The notes beneath the pieces are model-generated. The model was not told the DNA's origin, made no database searches, and was given only the letters and a program-made list of their open reading frames with translations. From the NCBI GenBank assembly GCA_025351875.1, contig JANXVA010000708.1, positions 1-34,151 of the forward strand: a stretch of 34,151 nt of DNA. Direction: 5' to 3'. The position numbers and the translations under genes are program-made. This stretch comes from Myxococcales bacterium (GTDB lineage Bacteria; Myxococcota_A; Polyangia; Polyangiales; Polyangiaceae). The stretch's first letter is position 1; the number at the start of each line of letters is the position of its first letter. Positions 17,332 to 24,844 of this stretch are shown piece by piece.

Positions 17332-19313
17332 CCAGGTCCATCCTCGACGCGAGCGTTGCTGCCGTTCGTCGGTTTTCCCCGGCCGAACAGCATGCGGCGC
17401 TGCAGCTTCCGCTCAACGGCCGGCTCCAGCTCCGCGCCAAGCTCGCTCCTGCGCTCGCCGACGTGTCGACGCCCGACAAGCTCCTCGCGGCGATGGAATC
17501 GAACGACGTGGTCGCGCGCTCCTTGTCGCTGGTCGTCTTGGCCGAGCTCGATCCCGTCCTCGCCGAGACGCTCCTTCTCGAGGCGGTCGCCGCGCTGCAG
17601 CACGAGCAGCGTGAGCGCGTCGTGAAGGTGCTGAGCGAGCTTCCGGAGGAGCACGCGCTGTCGATGGCGCGCTACTACGAGCTCGACGCCAGCGACGTGG
17701 CGACGGCGGCGCGCGGCGTCGCGAGCCGCTTCACGCCTGCGCTCTACAACACGTTCCACGCCATCACAGCGGCGATGGCGGACCCGACCGAAGCGCAGCG
17801 GCTCATGACGGAGCTCATGCCGCCACGGGACGTCGCGCTCCCCGCGGAGCTCGCGTCGGAGGGTCTGCTCGAAGACGTGAGCCTTCGCGCCATGCCGCTC
17901 GCCGCGTTTGTCGCGCTCGTGAGGGCCAACACGGTCCCCTGGCCGGCGACCGCGAAATACGCACGACGGCCGGATCTCGTCACGCCGCCGCAGAAGATCG
18001 CGCTGCTCACGCAGATCATGGATGACGTGGCGGGGGTCCACCTCGAGGACTTGATCAAGTGGTTGATCGACGGGCTCGCGAAGACGAAGGCCAAGGAGGC
18101 CAAGGAGGCCGATGCGCTGTTCGCGAAGATCCTCCGTACGCACCCGGCGCTCGATCGCGGGACCGCTGCCGTCATGGCGCTGCACGGGCGCAAGGGCCCG
18201 GTCGCGAGGGGCGCGCTCGTCGAGCGCATCGAGGCGTCCTCGGTCGCCGAGCCGACCGCGCGCGATCTGCGCCTTGCGTGGCTCGCCGCGGCGGCCGTCG
18301 TGAGCTCGGATCCGAACGACGTCGACGCGCTGGCGCGCTTTCTCACGCCCGAGGCTGCTCGTACGCCGGTCGGTCGCGCCGTCGGAGAGGGCGCGGTCCT
18401 GACGCTCGCGGGCTTGCCGTTGAAGAAGTGGGACGCCTCGGCCGAGCGGTGGGGAGCGCTCGCGGTCGTCTTGCTGCGGGGGCCGCTCGACGATGGTGCG
18501 CGCCGGGTGCTCAACAAGCTACCCGCACCGTCGTTGACGGAGCTGCTCTCGGGTCTCATGAAGCCGGCCGCGCGAGCGGTGACGGTGCCGGAGTCGCCGC
18601 GATGGCTCGAGCGGTACGACGCCGGCGAGCACGACGCGGTGTGGCGCGAGATGCGCGAAGCGGGCGCGGCGGTCTTCACGATCGACGAAGCAGCCGCCGT
18701 CGCGACGCGCACGATGGATCGCGTGAAGAAGGAGATCGCACGCATCGTCACGATCTTGAAGGACGACGGCTACCTCTTCGGCCTCGAGAGTCCGGTCGGA
18801 GCTCCGGAGAAGACGCGCGTCAAGGATCTCGCCGCGATCGAGAAATCGATCGGCCGCGCGCTGCCGCTGTCCTTTCGCGCGTTTCATCTCGCGATGGGCA
18901 CGGTCGATCTCTCGACCGACCCGAACGCGGGATCGTCGACCACGTTTCGTGCGCTCGAGTGGCTCGACCCGCTGCAGGTCGCGCCCCTCTCGGTGACGCG
19001 TGACCTCGCGGCGAGAGAGGTCACGCGCCTGAAGAAGGCGTGGGTAGAGGCGCTTCGTTTGCCTCCCGATCTTTTCTTCGCGATGTCGCCCAACCGGAAG
19101 GGCCGACACGACTCCGAGGAGGACGAACCGTACATGCTCGAGGCCTTCGATCAGGGCGCGGACGGGCTCGTCCGGCAGGGCTCACGCGCGCCCGTGCACT
19201 TCGTCGACTACCTCCGCGCGACGCTCGCGAACGGCGGCTTCGCGAAGCTCGACGAGCACCCGCACGCGGCCGAGCTGCGCGAGCGTCACTCGAAGGGCCG
19301 CATCCTCTTCTGA
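17328..19313 (+). CDS. helical-repeat protein with C-terminal SMI1/KNR4 (SUKH) domain
   Basis: A 661-residue protein starting with ATG at 17328, four bases inside the previous gene. About 480 residues are Ala/Leu-rich helical pairs of HEAT-like character (LLAAMESNDVVARSLSLVVL and similar). The last 160 residues read as a SUKH domain: DLAAIEKSIGRALPLSFRAF, then LEWLDPLQV, and the closing VHFVDYLRATLANGGF. SUKH domains are common in immunity proteins of polymorphic toxin systems and also in intracellular scaffolds. No toxin gene is visible nearby, so an immunity role is unsupported. It is the last gene of the coupled operon and converges on the beta-helix lipoprotein gene with 19 bases between stops. 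Function unknown. Confidence 0.78.
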   Translation: MTRSILDASVAAVRRFSPAEQHAALQLPLNGRLQLRAKLAPALADVSTPDKLLAAMESNDVVARSLSLVVLAELDPVLAETLLLEAVAALQHEQRERVVKVLSELPEEHALSMARYYELDASDVATAARGVASRFTPALYNTFHAITAAMADPTEAQRLMTELMPPRDVALPAELASEGLLEDVSLRAMPLAAFVALVRANTVPWPATAKYARRPDLVTPPQKIALLTQIMDDVAGVHLEDLIKWLIDGLAKTKAKEAKEADALFAKILRTHPALDRGTAAVMALHGRKGPVARGALVERIEASSVAEPTARDLRLAWLAAAAVVSSDPNDVDALARFLTPEAARTPVGRAVGEGAVLTLAGLPLKKWDASAERWGALAVVLLRGPLDDGARRVLNKLPAPSLTELLSGLMKPAARAVTVPESPRWLERYDAGEHDAVWREMREAGAAVFTIDEAAAVATRTMDRVKKEIARIVTILKDDGYLFGLESPVGAPEKTRVKDLAAIEKSIGRALPLSFRAFHLAMGTVDLSTDPNAGSSTTFRALEWLDPLQVAPLSVTRDLAAREVTRLKKAWVEALRLPPDLFFAMSPNRKGRHDSEEDEPYMLEAFDQGADGLVRQGSRAPVHFVDYLRATLANGGFAKLDEHPHAAELRERHSKGRILF

Positions 19314-19332
19314 CGACGGACCTCGCGAGCGT

Positions 19333-20982
19333 TCAGCGAACGAGCGAGGCCTCGACGCTGTTGCCGTAGGCGCCGAGCTCGGTGCGGGTGCCTGCGCGAG
19401 GCGGGTTGTCGTTCGTCGCTCCCGCGGGATCGCCGATCATGAGACCAGCGCTATCGGCGCTGTCCTTGACGTACGCCGTGGGCGCCCAGTGCGCGTGCGT
19501 CGAGCGGAGGTGGAAGTCGTGGGCGTCCGGCGCGACGAAGAGCGGATCGACGCTCGCCAGGTTCCCCATCCCGAACGCGATCGCGACGCCGAGCCCGCCG
19601 CTCGCGTACGCCGTCTGCACGTCCGAGTAGCTCACGGCCACCGCGATATTTGCGCAGCCCGAGCCGCACGAGGCATTGAAATCGAGCCCCTTGGCGTTGC
19701 CCCAGAAGATCGAGTTCGTGAACGTGTAGGCGTCCTTCGCGTCGTTGTTCTTCGTGATGTCGACCCCCGGCCCCGGCGCTCCGCAGCCGACGGCGAGGGC
19801 GCGGTGGTTCGTCATGTGGTCGAACGAAGCGACCGTCGGCCCCGCGCCGTCCGGACCGCAGTCGAGGTAGATGTTGCCGCCGCAGTTGCTGTCGAAGACC
19901 TCGTGGTCGCTGATGCAGTGGGCGGAGTCGTCGCAGAAGAGCCCGCCTCCGTAGATGCCCGCGCGGTTGTCGCGATAGACGTTCCAGGAGAGCTGGGCGG
20001 TGGTCTGCTTGCCGCCGCCCGTGTCGGCGCCGACGTAGAGACCGCCGCCCCAGCCGTTGACCTTGTTTCCGGTGAACTCGTTCGCGGAGACGGTGAGCTT
20101 GTTGGCGAAGAGGTAGAAACCGCCGCCGTGGCTCGTGCCGGCCTCGCTGCCGGCGTTCGAGTCGACGAGGTTGCCCGTGATTGCGATCGTGCTCGTGTTG
20201 GTCGAGTCGTCGACCGCTCCAGCGCCGCCGCGAGAGCAGGTGTTCCTGGAGAAGACGTTGCCGCTGATCGTGCCCGAGACGTTGTTCAGGAAGAACGCGC
20301 CGCCGACGTCGCCGCCGCCCGTGCACGTGTTGTCGTGGATGAAGTCGTTCGTGATGTCGAGGCGCTGCGCGTAGAAGATGTCGCGGACGATGCCCTGCGA
20401 GTACCCCGTGATCTCGAAGCCATCGATCGCGGTCAGCTGGCCGGCGGTGGGGCCCGGATCGACGATGCGGAGGAAGGTGTCCGAGCCGTTGCCTTGCGCC
20501 TTGGTCACGTAGAGAGAGGAGTCGCGGACCGCGAAGCTCTTGCCCGTCTGGAAGCCGCCGGCCAGGGTGAAGTACTTCTCCCCCGGCGACAGGGCCTCCG
20601 CGTACGTCCCCTGAGCCACGCAGAGGATCGCGCCGCTGCTCGCGGCAGCCACGGCGGCGCCAAGCGTCTTGTGAGGCTGGGCCGCCGTTCCATCGGCGGT
20701 CCCGGCGTTTGCGCCGTCGACGAAGACGGTGCACGCGGGAATCGTGGTGGCACGCGCGACCTTCACCGCATGCGGCGCGGCTCCCGGCGGCGGTCCGACC
20801 GGCGGTGGGTCGACCGTCCCCGAGGTGCCTGAAGTGCCTGAAGTGCCCGACGTGCCCGACGTGCCCGAGGTGCCCGAGCTACCGGAGGAGCCTGACGACG
20901 AGGACGACGACGAGTCGCCGCTGCTCCCGCACGCAGCGAGGACGACAAAAGGCAGAACGACCCCGAGGAATTTCAAAGCCAC
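19333..20982 (-). CDS. beta-helix (DUF1565/pectate-lyase-like) surface lipoprotein
   Basis: A 549-residue protein with a lipoprotein signal (MALKFLGVVLPFVVLAAC, Cys18), then a long Ser/Gly and Gly-Thr-Ser linker (about 20-58), then a right-handed parallel beta-helix. The helix begins CTVFVDGANAGTADGTAAQP and KTLGAAVAAASSGAILCVAQ, which is the DUF1565 opening. It carries repeated rungs with paired Asn/Gly such as GNVFSRNTCSRGG and ANEFTGNKVNGWGGGLYVGA. It ends PLFVAPDAHDFHLRSTH and NPPRAGTRTELGAYGN, which is the usual end of the choice-of-anchor/beta-helix class. Cysteines along the chain suggest disulfides. The likely location is the outer-membrane surface, and the role may be glycan binding or adhesion. 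No catalytic residues are evident. It lies beside the polysaccharide locus. Confidence 0.86.
   Translation of the reverse strand: MALKFLGVVLPFVVLAACGSSGDSSSSSSSGSSGSSGTSGTSGTSGTSGTSGTSGTVDPPPVGPPPGAAPHAVKVARATTIPACTVFVDGANAGTADGTAAQPHKTLGAAVAAASSGAILCVAQGTYAEALSPGEKYFTLAGGFQTGKSFAVRDSSLYVTKAQGNGSDTFLRIVDPGPTAGQLTAIDGFEITGYSQGIVRDIFYAQRLDITNDFIHDNTCTGGGDVGGAFFLNNVSGTISGNVFSRNTCSRGGAGAVDDSTNTSTIAITGNLVDSNAGSEAGTSHGGGFYLFANKLTVSANEFTGNKVNGWGGGLYVGADTGGGKQTTAQLSWNVYRDNRAGIYGGGLFCDDSAHCISDHEVFDSNCGGNIYLDCGPDGAGPTVASFDHMTNHRALAVGCGAPGPGVDITKNNDAKDAYTFTNSIFWGNAKGLDFNASCGSGCANIAVAVSYSDVQTAYASGGLGVAIAFGMGNLASVDPLFVAPDAHDFHLRSTHAHWAPTAYVKDSADSAGLMIGDPAGATNDNPPRAGTRTELGAYGNSVEASLVR
20822..20884 (-). repeat. 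tandem 9-base units encoding the Gly-Thr-Ser linker
   Basis: Six clear units of nine bases (plus-strand GAGGTGCCT, GAAGTGCCT, GAAGTGCCC, GACGTGCCC twice, GAGGTGCCC) run from 20822 to 20875, with a seventh degenerate unit to 20884. They encode the Gly-Thr-Ser repeats just after the lipobox of the beta-helix protein. Confidence 0.85.
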
Positions 20983-21027
20983 CTCGAAACCGTAGCCCCG
21001 AAGCGGGGGCCTGTCGCGGGGCCTTCG

Positions 21028-21527
21028 CTAGCAGCCGACGCACGTGCAGGCGCCTTGGGCCTTGCACGTCGACGCGCACGTCGCGGCATCGGGTTGGCCC
21101 GCGGTTCCCATCGGCGCTCCGGACACCGAGGCGCACGGGTTGCTCGTACCGCAGTCCCACTCGAGCGTGCAGCCGGCGCCACCTGACGTACCCGAGCTTG
21201 CTCCGCTGCTGGCGCTCGGAGCCGTCACGACCGGGACGGGGGCACCCATGATGGCGGCACCAAGGCTCATGGGAGTCGCCGCAGCGAACGGAGCTCCCTG
21301 GCCCGTCAGGTTGCTCTTGATCTCGGCATAGGTGCTCGCGTCGTTCAGTCGGTCGAGGGAGCCTTGGGATCGCTGTAACGCCAGGTGTTGGCCGGAGGTG
21401 GATAGGCACCTCCGGGGCAAATCATCTCGCTTGCGACCGTCGTCGCTGGTTGACGTCGATCTCGAGCTCCGCGCCGTCTACCGCGAGATCTTTGGGGAGC
21501 TCGGCGATCAGGAACAGCCCCTAAGGG
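21028..21527 (-). pseudogene. frameshifted remnant of a Cys-rich exported protein
   Basis: The only long frame runs 21420 to 21028. Its last 100 residues look genuine (NDASTYAEIKSNLTGQGAPF, a Ser/Gly linker, then a Cys cluster CTLEWDCG...CASTCKAQGACTCVGC). Its first 25 residues do not, and there is no signal peptide. Just upstream two other minus-strand frames carry protein-like text. One reads EMICPGGAYPPPANTWRYSD up to a TGA at about 21345. Before it, another reads LFLIAELPKDLAVDGAELEI up to a TGA at about 21425. Joined in order through two -1 shifts they would make one exported protein. It begins directly after the carrier-protein stop. Either this is a decayed gene or only the C-terminal ORF is expressed from an unseen start. 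Confidence 0.45.
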
Positions 21528-21770
21528 TCAGCTACTCGACGTCAGCTGGGTGATCGCGTCACGCATCGACCCCATGCTCTCGAACACGCTGCGCTTGAGC
21601 ATGTGGTCGGGAAACTCGATGTCGAACTCCCCCTCGAGCGCGAGCATCACGTTGACGCTCGCATGCGAGGTCATGCCGGCCTGGTAGAGATCCCCGTCCT
21701 CCGGATAGACGGCTGCGTCCTTGTTGAGGCGGCCGTGCTCTTTGAGGATCTTCCGAATCCTGTCGATCAT
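21528..21770 (-). CDS. acyl/aminoacyl carrier protein of the amino acid:carrier protein ligase type
   Basis: An 80-residue carrier protein (MIDRIRKILKEHGRLN...). The prosthetic-group site is GMTSHASVNVML, where Ser35 would take 4'-phosphopantetheine. The usual DSL is replaced by TSH, which matches the dedicated carrier proteins charged by amino acid:[carrier protein] ligases (a G-[LM]-T-S-x-A pattern) rather than fatty-acid ACP. Helix III continues LALEGEFDIEFPDHMLKRSV. Its ATG overlaps the acpS stop by four bases, so the holo-synthase and its substrate are made together. The likely charging enzyme is the ligase at 14101-15018, about 6.5 kb away on the opposite strand. The amino acid carried is not deducible. 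Confidence 0.9.
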   Translation of the reverse strand: MIDRIRKILKEHGRLNKDAAVYPEDGDLYQAGMTSHASVNVMLALEGEFDIEFPDHMLKRSVFESMGSMRDAITQLTSSS

Positions 21771-22171
21771 GGATGTTCCCGTCGCGCTGAGATGACAACC
21801 GCAGTGGCGTAATCGCCCTCGTGACTCAAGCTGAGGGACAAGGAGGGATCCCCGGCCTCGACGGCGGCCGCGCGCGCGGCGCCGTGGAGCACGAGGCGTG
21901 GCGCCCCCGAGGGGCTGCGCGTGACCTCGATCTCTCGCCATCCGACGCCGCGCTCCGCGAGATCGAGCGCCTTCACCGTGGCCTCCTTCGCGGCGAAGCG
22001 GGCGGCGAGGCGCGCCGGCGCGAGCGCGGGCGTGGACGTCGCGTAGGCGATCTCCCCTTCGGTGAAGACCCGCCGCAAGAAGCGATCGCCAAACGTCGCC
22101 ATCGACTCCTGGATGCGGCTGAGCTGCACCAGATCGATCCCTACGCTCAGCGGCGGTGCCCCGGGCCCCAT
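21767..22171 (-). CDS. acpS: holo-[acyl-carrier-protein] synthase
   Basis: A 134-residue AcpS-type phosphopantetheinyl transferase that moves 4'-phosphopantetheine from CoA to a carrier-protein serine. Seen are the N-terminal VGIDLVQLSRIQ (Asp13, metal ligand), FLRRVFTEGEIAY and RFAAKEATVKAL (Glu63), and the late LSLSHEGDYATAVVI. The start is taken at the ATG at 22171; a GTG at 22177 is possible. Its TGA overlaps the carrier-protein ATG, which suggests that this copy serves that carrier protein. Whether it is also the cell's general AcpS cannot be told here. The gene lies 49 bases after the BY-kinase-like gene and may belong to the same minus-strand transcript as the polysaccharide genes. Confidence 0.93.
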   Translation of the reverse strand: MGPGAPPLSVGIDLVQLSRIQESMATFGDRFLRRVFTEGEIAYATSTPALAPARLAARFAAKEATVKALDLAERGVGWREIEVTRSPSGAPRLVLHGAARAAAVEAGDPSLSLSLSHEGDYATAVVISARREHP

Positions 22172-22220
22172 CGTCACGGAGTATCCGTGCGCGCGGGTGC
22201 CGACTCAAGGCGCATCGTGC

Positions 22221-23261
22221 TCAAGGCCGCACCGCAGCGTCGATGAGCGCGATGCCGATGCCCCGCCCCTCGGGGATCTGGTCGGTCGCGCGCCGCAGCG
22301 CACGAGCGGTCGTGACGCCCGCGCGTACGGCCATGAGCGTCGCGTCGGCCGTGGCGATCAGCTGGGCGACGGTCGGGGACGCGGACACCGCCGCAGCGTC
22401 GATGATGATGAAGTCGTAAGGGAACCGTCGCAAGGCTCCGATGATCTGCTCGAACCATTGCTTCTCGAAGCGCGGAGCGGGCTGCCCGGGCTGAGGTACC
22501 ACCGCGGCGACGTGGAGACCGGGGGAGAGCTGGACGATCCGGTACGGGTGCAGCCAGGGCGCGTTCATCGGCCACGGAGGCGTCGACTCGGGGATGCAGA
22601 AGATCGAGGCGAGCTCGGGCTCGAGGAGGTTGCCGTCGAGCAGAAGCACCTTCGCTCGCTCCGCGAAGGAGAGCGCGAGGTTCATCGCGCACGTCGTCTT
22701 GCCGTCGTTCCTCGCGGCGCTCGACACCGCGAGCACCCGCGGCATCCGCTTCGCGAGGAGGTTGTCGCGCAGGAGGCGAAAGCTCACCGCGCGCGCCGAG
22801 TTCGGCTCGGTGATGAGGACGAGCCGAGGATCGGGCGCTCCCTGCAGCACCACGGTCGGCGGGCCGCCCATCGGCGCGGGCCCAGCAGGTTGAAAGGGCG
22901 CGCCCGTCGGCGGCATCGGCATCATGCGGCGCGGGTCGTGCCCAGGCTGCATCATCTGCATCGGGTACCCGGGCGGAGGCTGCGAGCCAGGCATGACGCC
23001 CTGCGGATTCGACTGCGGATACTGCTGGGACAGCGCGCTCGCGGGATGCGCGGGCTGGGGCGCGGGCTGGGGCGCGACGTACATGAGCGTGCTCTCACCC
23101 GCCGGCTGCTGCGTCTCCGGGTCGGGCACGTACATCTGGGTTCGCTCCGACGAAGGCGGACCTGCGGCGGGCTCCGGGCGGCCTGGGCGCGGCACCTTCA
23201 CAGGCACGTAGAGCGTCGCCTCCTCGTGCCCGCCAGGCTTTTCGCGGGAACCTCCAGCCAT
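22221..23261 (-). CDS. BY-kinase-like P-loop ATPase (CpsD/Wze-type) with proline-rich N-terminus
   Basis: A 346-residue protein. Residues 1-145 are a disordered Pro/Gln/Met-rich region with three short repeats: ATLYVP (15-20), TQMYVP (41-46) and TLMYVAP (58-64). Residues 150-346 form a MinD/CpsD-type ATPase: Walker A as SSAARNDGKTT (180-190), Walker A' as LLLDGNLLEP (206-214) and Walker B as FIIIDAAAV (284-292). Canonical tyrosine kinases read S-x-x-PGEGKST, LLIDADLR and VIIDTPP, so several positions differ, and there is no C-terminal tyrosine cluster. It sits 71 bases after the Wzc-like copolymerase and would normally be its cytoplasmic partner controlling chain length and export. Kinase activity is uncertain given the substitutions. 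Confidence 0.82.
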   Translation of the reverse strand: MAGGSREKPGGHEEATLYVPVKVPRPGRPEPAAGPPSSERTQMYVPDPETQQPAGESTLMYVAPQPAPQPAHPASALSQQYPQSNPQGVMPGSQPPPGYPMQMMQPGHDPRRMMPMPPTGAPFQPAGPAPMGGPPTVVLQGAPDPRLVLITEPNSARAVSFRLLRDNLLAKRMPRVLAVSSAARNDGKTTCAMNLALSFAERAKVLLLDGNLLEPELASIFCIPESTPPWPMNAPWLHPYRIVQLSPGLHVAAVVPQPGQPAPRFEKQWFEQIIGALRRFPYDFIIIDAAAVSASPTVAQLIATADATLMAVRAGVTTARALRRATDQIPEGRGIGIALIDAAVRP

Positions 23262-23332
23262 TCTGGTCCGTCATCATAGGCGGCCTCGGCGTGGGCCGAT
23301 ACCCCAGGTTTCAGGCGTTTCAGCCCCGCGGC

Positions 23333-24844
23333 TCACCCGGTGTCGCGTCGTCGGCCTGCGGGGGCCGCCCGAGGAATGACCCCGATGACGGGCAGGATGT
23401 CGAGCATCTCCAGGTCGCCGCGCTGGTAGATGCGGTCGTCGAGGCGGGCGGAGATGAGGGCCACGACCGCAGCGAGGATCAACCCCGCGGCGAGGAACGT
23501 GGCGAGCGCCGTGGAGCGCGGCTTCGAGATCGGGTGCACCGGCAGGTATGCCGCGTCGAGGATCGAGACCTGGATGTTGCGGTCGTTCGTGTTGGCGCCA
23601 GCGTTGAGATCCGCCTTGAACAGCTTGTCGTCGAGCTGACGCTGCGCGTCCTTCAGGTACTCGACCTCGCGCTGCAGCCGCCTGAACTCGACCTCGAGGG
23701 CGACGGCCGGCGAGCCGGGGACGGCGGCGGGCGACGAGCCGTCGGGAGCGGGAGCGGGGGCGATCGCGCCGGGCGGCGGCAGCCCGGCACGACGCGCGGT
23801 GATCGAGCGGTGCAGGGTGGCGAGGCGCTGCTCCAGGGCTTCCTTGTCGGCCTCCGAGAGCCTGCCGGTCGGAGGCGCGGACGGCGGCGGAGGAACGGCG
23901 GCCTTCTTGTCGGCCTCGATCGCGAGCGCGAGGCGGCGTCGTGCGGCGACGACGTCAGGATGTTGATCCGTGAACTGTGCACGCTTCTCCGCGAGGTCCT
24001 TGCGCGCGGCGACGACCTCGGGGCCTTCGGCCGGCGCGGCCACTGGCGCAGGGGCAGAAGCTCCGCCCGACCCCGCCCTCAGCTGGCGCTCGATGTTCCG
24101 TGCCTCCGCCTCCATCTGGAAGAGGACGCGATCCTTGGTCCCGGGCGGCATGGCGGCGCCGGACGGCGGCAGAGCAACCGCGAGCCCCTTGCCGCCACCA
24201 CCGGGGAGGGTGAGGGGGAGAAACTCCGGGTGGAGCGTCAGGAAGCTCGAGAGGTTGCCGTCCGCCACGCGGAGCTTCGCCTTGTTCTGGTCGCTCTGGG
24301 CCTCGAGGTACTCCTTCGTCGCCTTGCCTTGCTCGGCGCGCCGGGAAGCGGCCTCCTGGACGATGCGCTCGCCGAGACGGCGCGTGACGTCCTGCACCTC
24401 TTTGGGGCTGAGCCCCTCGAAGCCGATCTCGAAGGTGTCGCCTTCGCGAGCCTTGAAGCTGATGTGCCCCCTCAGCTCGTCGACGGCGTCCTGCATTCCG
24501 CGGCGGTCGGCGAGGGCGGCGTAGCGAGGGAGGTCCGCGACGATCGGCTCGAGACTCGCGCGCGACAGGAGCATCTCCTTGAGTCGCGCGCCGACGCGGC
24601 GTGCGTTCTCGCCGCTGCCTTCGCCGCCGGTGAGATCGGTCGACTTGATCGTCTCCTGGTACTGAACGACCGTCTCCGATTTGTAGATCCGCGCCTTCAG
24701 GAACACGCCGGGGATCGAGGCGAGCGCCACCAGGAGGAAGACCACGGAGGAGCGCTTCCAGAACATGAAGCTCCGGCGGACGAACGTGAGGACGCCTTCG
24801 AGCGTCTCCGCGGCCGTCTTCGGCGCGTCGTCTTTCTTGCTCAT
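23333..24844 (-). CDS. Wzz/Wzc-type polysaccharide chain-length determinant (no kinase domain)
   Basis: A 503-residue inner-membrane polysaccharide copolymerase. Transmembrane helix 1 is at about 33-53 (SVVFLLVALASIPGVFLKAR), the periplasmic Wzz domain and long coiled-coil helices run about 60-430, and helix 2 is near 450-472 (ALATFLAAGLILAAVVALIS). It is preceded by the proline motif PVHPISKPRS. A Pro/Ala-rich insertion (about 270-300) and another (about 370-400) interrupt the coiled coil. The chain stops about 30 residues after helix 2, so the cytoplasmic tyrosine kinase of Wzc is not fused; the BY-kinase-like ATPase downstream supplies that module. The ATG overlaps the glycosyltransferase stop by four bases. 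The role is control of polymer length and coupling to the Wza-like exporter. Confidence 0.9.
   Translation of the reverse strand: MSKKDDAPKTAAETLEGVLTFVRRSFMFWKRSSVVFLLVALASIPGVFLKARIYKSETVVQYQETIKSTDLTGGEGSGENARRVGARLKEMLLSRASLEPIVADLPRYAALADRRGMQDAVDELRGHISFKAREGDTFEIGFEGLSPKEVQDVTRRLGERIVQEAASRRAEQGKATKEYLEAQSDQNKAKLRVADGNLSSFLTLHPEFLPLTLPGGGGKGLAVALPPSGAAMPPGTKDRVLFQMEAEARNIERQLRAGSGGASAPAPVAAPAEGPEVVAARKDLAEKRAQFTDQHPDVVAARRRLALAIEADKKAAVPPPPSAPPTGRLSEADKEALEQRLATLHRSITARRAGLPPPGAIAPAPAPDGSSPAAVPGSPAVALEVEFRRLQREVEYLKDAQRQLDDKLFKADLNAGANTNDRNIQVSILDAAYLPVHPISKPRSTALATFLAAGLILAAVVALISARLDDRIYQRGDLEMLDILPVIGVIPRAAPAGRRRDTG

Noticed and set aside
21332-21553. Plus-strand ORF with DLELRAVYREIFGELGD
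   Set aside because: It overlaps the end of the carrier-protein gene and the minus-strand remnant; the opposite strand gives more protein-like text and no family is recognised.
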